From contig NW_015961970.1 in assembly GCF_000497045.1 (NCBI RefSeq), positions 2,137,706 to 2,201,705 on the forward strand: a DNA stretch of 64,000 nt. The letters are read 5' to 3'. Below are positions 10,053-18,300 of the stretch, piece after piece. Below the pieces are notes generated by a model. That model was not told where the DNA came from. It worked only from the letters and a program-made list of their open reading frames with translations, and ran no database searches. The translations under genes and the position numbers were made by a program. This DNA comes from Kalmanozyma brasiliensis GHG001. Taxonomy: Eukaryota; Basidiomycota; Ustilaginomycetes; Ustilaginales. Positions within the stretch are counted from its first letter, which is position 1; every line of letters starts with the position of its first letter.

Positions 10053-11339
10053 GACTGTGGCAGCTGCTGCTCCTCCTGAATCTAGCAAAGATCTAGACCA
10101 CGCGCCGATATAGAGGCATGCCATTTTTTAAGGTTTTTTCACTTCAACCTCTTTCAAACGATTGTAATTGAAGCATACAAATCAAATTGGCAATTTCAAA
10201 GTCCAGCATTCGCCGCCTTCATCCGTTGAAGCGGCAAAAGAAGGCGCGCTAGGAAATCAAATCATGCTGTTCTCAAGGTCTAACAGCTTTGATCTTTACA
10301 TCTATTATTTCACCAGAAGCGTGTCATGACCTCGGTCTAACAAAATTGAATACTCGATCGAATTTCAAGTTGGATGGCATTGAAGATCGCTTTGGGAAGG
10401 ATTGAGCTGCAAGATTTTAGCTCGAGAGGGTGTGGCGCTGAGATGTGTCTCTGTCTCTGCTAGCTCCGATCAGACGCGCGCAACACCATCTGCCGCTGCC
10501 CAGGCTCGCTCGCTTACCTTTGGCCCGTCTCACAGTCACTGAGACCCTCCCTTTCTTCCGCATTGTGTTGTGTGCGGTTGATAACACAGTCCAACTCATG
10601 CAATCTGCGATCTTCAACATGGTTTTATGCCGCGCTCACCACATGCCGTGCTCGGCTCGTACCTCGGCAAAGCCTCCTTGACAGCTGAAAGCGTGGCAAT
10701 CAAGCGGGTAAAAGATCGAGCGAGGCGGCAAAGCCACTCCCTCGCTTATGCTTCGTCCACCACCCGAGCCTGCCCGAGAATGACTGTTCAAGATCAGGGC
10801 AAGTCCCCACAGATGCATGGCTTGCATCCACATCCCCCCCTTTTGTTCGTGCCTCGAATGTTCCTGGCAGCCATCGTCATCGTCCATCACGAACACCACC
10901 AATCAAGTCGTGACACCTTATTTACCCAACAACAGGGTCAAGAGAAACCAATTGGATTTGGATCGGAGAACGAAATGAGCCTGGGAATCGCTTGGCTCTT
11001 GGGGATGAGACCAGTGACATAGCTAAAAAAGAGTGGCATTCGCGGCATTTGCAGTGGATCCGCACTTTACGCTGTCATTGAGGCGACAAATGCGTCATAC
11101 GCCGGCTGGTGAGCTACAAGTTCCAAGCAGGCTGTCGTAGGCTGTATCAGTCAAGGGAGCTTCGATGGGTGGTCCCGGCCCCTTGCCTTCAGACACGGGA
11201 AGCTAGAAATGTCTATCCAGTGCGAAGATGCCGCTTATGACTTAAGACCGAGTTTTCGGGCTTCAGTCTGGCTAGGCGAGCCGCAGGCATGAGCATCGAA
11301 AGTGACTAGCGAAGGCATGACTCCATCCACGTTCTCGCG

Positions 11340-11561
11340 CTACGACTTGGTGACGTCTCGGATCTCAATCTCAAGGTCCATTGCCATTAAGCGAAAGTCT
11401 GGACGTTGTTGCTTGACTATCAATCTAACCGAGTGACTTAGACCGTAGAAGCATTGGCCGTTAGCCTCAATCTTGCTCTCCTTGCCACCGTCCACCGTCA
11501 GGCGAACGGGAACGGTGGCTTGTACCTCAACTCGTGACTTGGTGACATCAGGAGGCTCCAT
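11340..11561 (-). CDS. Possible small hypothetical ORF (73 aa)
   Basis: An ATG-initiated 73-codon frame lies alone in the gene-poor interval. The peptide alternates hydrophobic and charged residues. It carries the same pentapeptide DVTKS near its N-terminus and at its extreme C-terminus, because an 11-bp direct repeat (GACTTGGTGAC at 11344 and 11536) is in frame. I recognise no family, signal peptide or domain. It may be a chance ORF, an exon of an unrecognised gene or a relic. Confidence 0.2.
   Translation of the reverse strand: MEPPDVTKSRVEVQATVPVRLTVDGGKESKIEANGQCFYGLSHSVRLIVKQQRPDFRLMAMDLEIEIRDVTKS
11344..11546. repeat. 11-bp direct repeat pair
   Basis: GACTTGGTGAC occurs at 11344-11354 and again at 11536-11546, 192 bp apart. 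The spacing is a multiple of three, so both copies read in the same frame of the small ORF on the minus strand. Confidence 0.6.
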
Positions 11562-12158
11562 CAGTCGCCGCGGCTGCTCAGCTTACTTTCCGATCGACCA
11601 CCTCATGCTCCTTCTCCCATCAACCGAGGACCCTGCTCGGCTCCCCTTTGGCTCATCCTTGCCCTAGCACCCTCGCATCGTTGCGTATCGCACCTTGGAC
11701 TTTAAATCGCGAGCCTTTGTGCGTCTGCGCTGCGGCTGCATTTCTGCATGGCACACATGAACTGCCGCCATCTGTCACCATCCGTCTTACTGAGCCCATC
11801 TGTACACCGCTTTCGTTCCATGATATCCGTGAGCTGCACGACGAACGAATCGTGGCTGACACGGAGCTTCTTTGCACCCATTCGAAACATGTACAGTGCA
11901 GGAGGAACGTTTGCATGGGAAAAGGTACCGATCCATTCGCTCCAGTCGAACCTTTCCCATGGACAGGTTTCGCCCAGTCTCAAACTCCGCAAGCACTTTT
12001 GCGTGCCAAAGCGAAGAATGACGAGAGCAAAGGGTCCAAGAGACAGGGCAAATCGAGATTGCACCTGTCACGTTTGGCACCCAAGCGAAGGCGGACGGGG
12101 CGCGAAAGAGGGCGGATGCATTGCATTAGCCCTCTGAATGCATTGAGGGATCAGCACT

Positions 12159-12187
12159 GCAGACAGACAGGCAGACAGGCAGACAGC
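12159..12187. repeat. (CAGA/CAGG)n microsatellite
   Basis: About seven tetranucleotide units alternating CAGA and CAGG, in the gene-poor interval. Confidence 0.85.
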
Positions 12188-12935
12188 ATCCACGGCTGCT
12201 TGCTGCTTGCGGTTGTGGGCCCGTCTGGAGACAAACGGCTCGAAATGTCTAGAAATTTGTCTGACCATATTTTGATACTCCGCTCTCCAAAATAAAGGGT
12301 GGCAGAAACCCACTCTTGGCTCCTTGTCGCCATCAGAGATAGCTGCACCTTAAGCGCTGCGGAGTCCAAGGCGGGCATTACTTTCCCATGCCTTGGCCGT
12401 GGCTTTTGATCGCGATGCAACGGCCGCCACGGCTAGTAGCAGCAGTAGCAGCAACAGCGATAACCAACTGAGACAGTGTTATGAGCGGCACGGCTCATCT
12501 AACGTCACCGGAACCGTCTTTCTTCTTCTTCTCCCTATGAAATGTTCCGAGAACGCGTCCCGACCAAGACCTGCAGCTCGTCCAGCTTTACCCGCCTCTG
12601 CTCTTCGACGGCGACGACGACAACGGCAACGGCAACAATCTATCCCGTACCCAAGCAGCGTCAGACCCAGTACCACCGACGCGATAGATCCTCAAGCTCC
12701 GCTCGTGGCGGTTGAGCCGCTGACGGAGCCACATTTCCCCTTAGATCTCTGCTGCGATGTGATAGTGAGAAGGTTCGCTGTTGCTTGCCTGCCTGCTGTT
12801 GGACAGCATGCCCAACAACACTCTCCTCTCGCCCATCTCCGCTAGCCGCGATATGGCAACGTCGGCAGAACAGCGCATACGTTCGGCTCACGCCTGACGT
12901 GTCCGACAGCGCCATCGGTCCACAACTTGAGTTAC

Positions 12936-12942
12936 ATATAAG
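12936..12942 (+). promoter_or_regulatory. TATA box of the GH5 glucanase
   Basis: ATATAAG lies 195-201 bp before the glucanase ATG. It is followed by a long CT-rich leader without any ATG, a common arrangement for strongly or conditionally expressed fungal genes. Confidence 0.5.
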
Positions 12943-13136
12943 CAGCCTTCAATCGCACCTCGTCCCCATCGTTGCTCACCACCCTCCTCCTCCTCTCATT
13001 CTGCTTCCCTATCCCCTCCTGACCCCCACCCCAGCACCTCGTCTATATCCCCCCTAAGGCTTTGCTTTGTGCTTGCCTCTCCACTCCTGTCCCTCTTCGT
13101 CTGTCTGCCTTCCCCCTTTCCACACACAATATCACG

Positions 13137-14612
13137 ATGACACGCACATTGTTGGTCCTGGTCTTTGCCTGGGCTCTGTTGGCTATTGCAGCCTTGCCTA
13201 TGACCACACAAGCAGCCCCAGTGCCGCAGCTGAACATTCTTCCCTGGCTCGGGCTTGGAGGTGGTAATGGCAAGGCCACAAAGTCAGCCGTCTCGACGAC
13301 ACGCCCTGTCACCACAACTTCGAAACCCACTAGCACGTTGAAGCTCGCCACCGTCGCTGCTGCAGCCACCTCACCCATTACCACAGCCTCCAAGGCGGCT
13401 ACCACAAGCATCAAGGCCTCCACTACCTCCTCGTCCACCGCAAGTCTCCTCTCTCCAACAGCGCCAGTGACTAAGCTCGCCGCCTCCACAGGCAAGATCC
13501 GAGGTGTCAACCTGGGCGGTTGGTTCATCTTGGAAAACTTCCTGTCGCCGAGCGTGTTTTCGGCTGCGCAACAGGCCGGTGGCTCGGGCGCCTCTCTGCC
13601 CCAGGACCAGTGGGGCTTCATGACGACCATCAACAACAACGCAAAGGCTTTGCAGATCCTGCAGCAGCACTGGTCTTCGTTCATTGTCGAGTCGGACTTT
13701 GCTCAAATCAAGAGCCTCGGTCTCAACACTGTTCGTATCCCTGTGCCCCACTGGGCCTTCACCAACTCGAGCTCTGAACCTTACCTGTCTGGAGCCGAAC
13801 TGCCTTACATCGATCAGGCGGTCTCGCTTGCAGCGCAGTACGGTCTCGATGTGATGCTCGACATGCACACCGCACCTGGTAGCCAGAACGGCTTCGACAA
13901 CAGCGGTCACATTGGTGCTATCAACTTTGGCAGCAGCTCCGACAACGCGAACCGCCTCTACGACGCGCTCACGGCCATGGTAAATCGATACGTCAACGAC
14001 GGCAAGTACGGTGGTGCGGTCAAGTACGTCGAAATTCTCAATGAGCCCTTGTGCAACGTCTTGGGTGGCGATTACGTGGCCAGCGTGTACCAGACGGCTG
14101 CGGCCCGTGTCAATGCTGCCATCAGCGGCTCATCCAGGCCACAGATTGTCTTGCATGACTGTTTCGCGACGCCCTTGACCAACTTGGGTCCCTTCGTGTC
14201 CGGCAGCGGTCCTCTCGCCGGCACGTCCTTCATGATCGACACGCACCGCTACCACGTCTTTTCGCCACGCCAGAACCTCTCCTTCCAGCAGCACGTTTCT
14301 TTGATCAAGCAGGACGGGGACGACATTGCCAGCGCCACCAGCAGCCTCGGCCGCCAGGTTGTCACGGGCGAATTCAGTCTGGCCATCAGCTGTTCTGACT
14401 GCCCCACTGGATACTCGTCCACTGTCACCGCTGCGGACGTGGCCAAGCTCAACCGCCAGTTCTTCGAGACCCAGACCGTGGCCTACGACCGAGGCGCTGG
14501 CTGGATCTTCTTCAACTGGGCTGCCGAAAACAACTGGCCGTGGTCGTTCAAGACTTCGTACAACCTCAACTGGATCCCCCAGAACATCCTTGCGCAGGAC
14601 GAGGCTTTGTAA
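13137..14612 (+). CDS. Secreted exo-beta-1,3-glucanase (GH5)
   Basis: A 491-aa precursor. Residues 1-26 form a clear signal peptide (hydrophobic core TLLVLVFAWALLAIAAL, cleavage near TQA-AP). A Thr/Ser/Ala-rich, probably O-glycosylated linker runs to about 115. The GH5 (subfamily 9-like) barrel follows, with RGVNLGGWFILENFLSP, LNTVRIPVPHWAF, and the acid/base in ILNEPLCN (E303). DTHRYHVFSP and the nucleophile in VVTGEFS (E412) complete the set. Such enzymes release glucose from beta-1,3-glucan and remodel the cell wall. The ATG at 13137 was chosen because the signal peptide begins exactly there; the frame extends upstream only through non-ATG codons. Confidence 0.93.
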   Translation: MTRTLLVLVFAWALLAIAALPMTTQAAPVPQLNILPWLGLGGGNGKATKSAVSTTRPVTTTSKPTSTLKLATVAAAATSPITTASKAATTSIKASTTSSSTASLLSPTAPVTKLAASTGKIRGVNLGGWFILENFLSPSVFSAAQQAGGSGASLPQDQWGFMTTINNNAKALQILQQHWSSFIVESDFAQIKSLGLNTVRIPVPHWAFTNSSSEPYLSGAELPYIDQAVSLAAQYGLDVMLDMHTAPGSQNGFDNSGHIGAINFGSSSDNANRLYDALTAMVNRYVNDGKYGGAVKYVEILNEPLCNVLGGDYVASVYQTAAARVNAAISGSSRPQIVLHDCFATPLTNLGPFVSGSGPLAGTSFMIDTHRYHVFSPRQNLSFQQHVSLIKQDGDDIASATSSLGRQVVTGEFSLAISCSDCPTGYSSTVTAADVAKLNRQFFETQTVAYDRGAGWIFFNWAAENNWPWSFKTSYNLNWIPQNILAQDEAL

Positions 14613-15373
14613 ATCAAGGCGGCGTCGAGGTCGATACTATCTCTCCCTCCGCTAGCTTGCATTCTCGCACAGGCATTTTCACCGCACACCCCCCAGCATA
14701 TTCCTTGTACAGTATCTGTAACGACTTAGCATGATCTTTTCACACATGTTCGAAACGCAACGAACTCTCCATTGTCATGATCATCGCCTGCAGCATTGTG
14801 TGCGACCTCTTCTGTCAGCAGCAAAGAACATCATTCGAATCAAGAGCAAAGACGATCGACGGTGCTGAACAAAGAGATCAAGCGATCTGACAAGCTCAAA
14901 TCGAGCCAGGCCAGCACCACGCGCCTTTGACCTTTTTCATATTTTTTGCCCTTTGTGAAATGAAAAAGAGACAGGCTGCTGGAAAGAGTCACGCTCGGAC
15001 CCGTTTCTCATCGTCTCTCTGCTGCGCTGCTTTAGTCAACTGTACCGCCAGGAATAATCTAATCTCGCTCGAGAGGGACCCTTCCTCCTTCTCCTTTAGC
15101 TTCTGACCCACAACAACGATTTCGCAGCATCTTTGACGACAGGGCCAAGGGTCGTAATCGGATGTCTGCATCGTGACAAGAACCACCAGCTTCTTGCAGC
15201 CCGGCTCTCTGCTTTTCCAGCGCAACAGCTACGAGGTCGCCCCACACTCTCTCGTGACGACATTCCGCACCTACAGCGACGCCTTCTCGTCCACAGCACA
15301 GTCTGATACCTACTACTACGAGCTTCTGCTGCTGCTCGGATGGGCACACATAGGCCTCTCGACAGTTGTCAGC
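14613..15373. other. Interval between glucanase and KOG1
   Basis: This 761-bp interval holds the 3' UTR of the glucanase and the promoter and leader of KOG1. A/T tracts at about 14933-14975 are the probable nucleosome-poor core. The KOG1 frame stays open back to 15173, but that extension has no ATG. Confidence 0.5.
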
Positions 15374-18300
15374 ATGGCTCACCTTGCTGCTCACTTTGAG
15401 CCGCCCGAGGCGCGCCGGCCATCTTCGTCCTCCTCGCCCGCGCCGCACCCTTACATGGTCGAGGCCACGAATCGTGCCTCTTCATCTCGCTCCGCTCAGC
15501 AAAAGCAAAAGCAGACCATCTCGCAGATGTCGGACTCGGGGACCCTCACACGCAGCACCCATTGTGCCAATCATCTTCTCGATGATTTTGGTTCATTGAA
15601 CAATCCTCGCGCCGCGTCGGGAATGGATGCGGACACTCAAGCGGAGGAGGAGGACGATGCCTCGACAGCGAGCGGGAAGCGCCACGGTGCGCTTCTTGTG
15701 GAAGAGGTCAACGAGTGGATGCTCCAGCACTCTTTCTTCCACTGGGGTCTCAAACGACACATCACCCACGGCAACCCCAAACCTAGAGACGAGAGGGACC
15801 TTCCGGACTGGCGAATGCGCGAGCGACTACGAACCGTCACAGCTGCGCTCGTCATGTGTCTCAACATCGGCGTCGACCCTCCTGATGTCTCCAAGACCAA
15901 TCCATGCTCCAAGCTCATCTGCTGGATGGACCCAAGCTCGCTCGAAGTATCAAAAGCACTGCCAGCCATCGGTCGCAACCTGCAAGCGCAGTTCGAGACG
16001 CTCAGCACCAAGACACGTTACAAGCAGTACCTCGATCCCATCGTCGAAGAGACACGGCGCTTCTGCACCACTTTGCGAAGGGCAGCCAAGGACGAACGCG
16101 TGCTGTTCTACTACAACGGCTACGGTGTGCCCAAGCCGACTCCAGGAGGCGAAATCTGGGTCTTCAACAAGGCGTACACGCAGTACATTCCCGTCACACT
16201 ATACGACCTCCTCACATGGCTCGGAAGCCCATGCATCTTCGTCTGGGATGCCAGTGCTGCTGGCAATGTCGTCGTCAACTTTAAACGTCTTCAAGAGAGA
16301 AAGGCAGAAGAGGAGGCCACACGCTCGCAACGGGACAGAGATGGCCACACGCGTTCCAACGACCGCGACCGTTCCAAGACAAATGCCGAGGCATCATCAT
16401 CTGCCAAGAAGGCCGGCACGGATCCCGCATTTACGGAAGAACCGCACTTCCCACTACGCGAATCCATCCACCTTGCCGCTTGCGGTCCTGACGAGGTGCT
16501 ACCGATGAACCCAGATCTGCCAGCTGATCTGTTCACCTGCTGTCTCACCTCTCCGATCGAGATCTCCCTCCGCTGGTTCGTGCTTCAGAATCCCCTGCCT
16601 TCCAAACTCAACGTCGACATGGTCATGAACATCCCCGGTCGATTGCAGGATAGACGGACACCGCTCGGTGAACTCAACTGGATCTTCACCGCCATCACCG
16701 ACACCATCGCATGGACTGTTCTGCCGCGCACCATCTTCCGTCGTCTCTTCCGTGACGATCTCATGGTAGCCGCGCTGCTCCGAAACTTCCTCCTCGCGGA
16801 ACGAATCATGCGCTTCTACCACTGCACACCGATGAGCCATCCCAAGCTCCCGCCGACACACAATCATCCGCTCTGGGACAGCTGGGACTTGGCCGTCGAC
16901 CAGTGCCTTGCTCAGCTTCCGGCGTTGCTTGCCAAAGAGCGAGCGCAGGCCGAAGCGGCCGAGGGTGGGCCACCCGTGCCGCCTCATCTGGCGTCATTTG
17001 AGTATCGTCACAGCACGTTCTTCAGCGAACAGCTCAAGGCATTCGAGGTGTGGCTCCAGCAGGGAGGTGTCAGCCGGAAGGGCAGGAGACGCCGCGTCAA
17101 CGCCGCCATCACGCCACATGGCAACCCATCAGCGGGTTTATCGTCCGCAGCAACAGGTGCGGACCCAGAAGCCTTCGATGACGACGGAGACGTGAGCCCA
17201 GTACGCGAGCCCCCTGACCAATTGCCCATCGTTCTGCAGGTGCTGCTATCGCAGGCGCATCGTCTGCGCGCTCTCATCTTGCTCAGCCAATTCCTCGACC
17301 TCGGCCCGTGGGCAGTCAACATGGCGCTCAGCATCGGCATCTTCCCCTACGTGCTCAAGCTTCTGCAGAGCCCTGCCGCCGATCTCAAGCCCGTGCTTAT
17401 CTACATCTGGGCGCGCATCTTGGCAGTCGATCGCAGCTGTCAGAACGACCTGCTGCGGGACAATGGCTTCATCTACTTTGCCGGTGTGCTCAGTCCTTTC
17501 CAGAACAACAATGTCGGCCAGAACGCCGGCGGTGGCGGTCCGTCCATCCCCATTCCCAACGTCTCGGAGCATCAAGCCATGTGCGCTTTCATTCTGGCCG
17601 TCTTCTGCCAGGACTTCCCAGCAGGGCAAGCAGCATGCTTGGAGACGGACGTGATGCACTCGTGTCTGGAGCATCTCGAGGACGACGATTTCCTTCTGCG
17701 GCAGTGGAGCGCACTCTGTCTGGCGCAGCTGTGGGACGATAACGAGGCCGGCAAGGCGCGAGCCATCTCGCTCGATGCGCACGGCAAGCTGTGTTGCATG
17801 CTCGGGGACGTCTCGCCCGAGGTCCGAGCTGCGGTTTTGCACGCGCTCGGCACACTGCTCGGTGCGAGCGGTTCTAGCCAGGACCAGGTCGACATTGTCT
17901 CGTACACGAGGGGCGAGCCAGTCCCTGTCCCCAACAGCAACCGACCCGCCTCGCCAAGACGCTTCTGCCCCGGCACTGGCGCTGCCACCGGTCTTCCACC
18001 AGCCAAGCAACGGGGGCTCGAGATTGGCATCGCCACTGCTTTGCTGACGACCAAGGGGGATTGCAGTCCGCTAGTTCGCAAGGAGCTCGTCATTGCACTC
18101 AGCCCAGTCGTGGCGGAGTACAAGGGCTTCTTCGTTCTCGCTGCTTATCTCTACTATCTGAGGGAATCCAGCTTGCAGAATCCTCCATCGCAACAGGATG
18201 CAAAAGCGTCGAACTCACGCACAAAAGCAGGGCTGGCATCGGGCAGCGACACTCGACGCGGCTCGCTGGCCTCCCTGGGCCGAGGCTCGTCAAGCAAGAG

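Larger units (their letters stand above)
9388..13136. other. Long gene-poor interval upstream of the JmjC gene and the GH5 glucanase
   Basis: This 3.7-kb stretch lies between two divergent genes and has no convincing ORF apart from the doubtful 73-codon frame at 11340-11561. The first 600 bases are CT-rich on the minus strand, as expected of the JmjC leader. About 10110-10420 is distinctly AT-rich. Simple repeats lie at 10034 and 12159. A pyrimidine-rich leader and a TATA box lie before the glucanase. No tRNA-like folds were seen. Confidence 0.55.

Noticed and set aside
11648..12295. 215-codon plus-strand frame in the gene-poor interval
   Set aside because: It is compositionally unlike smut proteins, crosses a microsatellite, has no domain and overlaps several competing frames.
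14948..14956. Pheromone response element-like ACAAAGGGC (minus strand)
   Set aside because: It is a single copy differing from the known smut ACAAAGGGA site by one base, next to a gene with no mating role.
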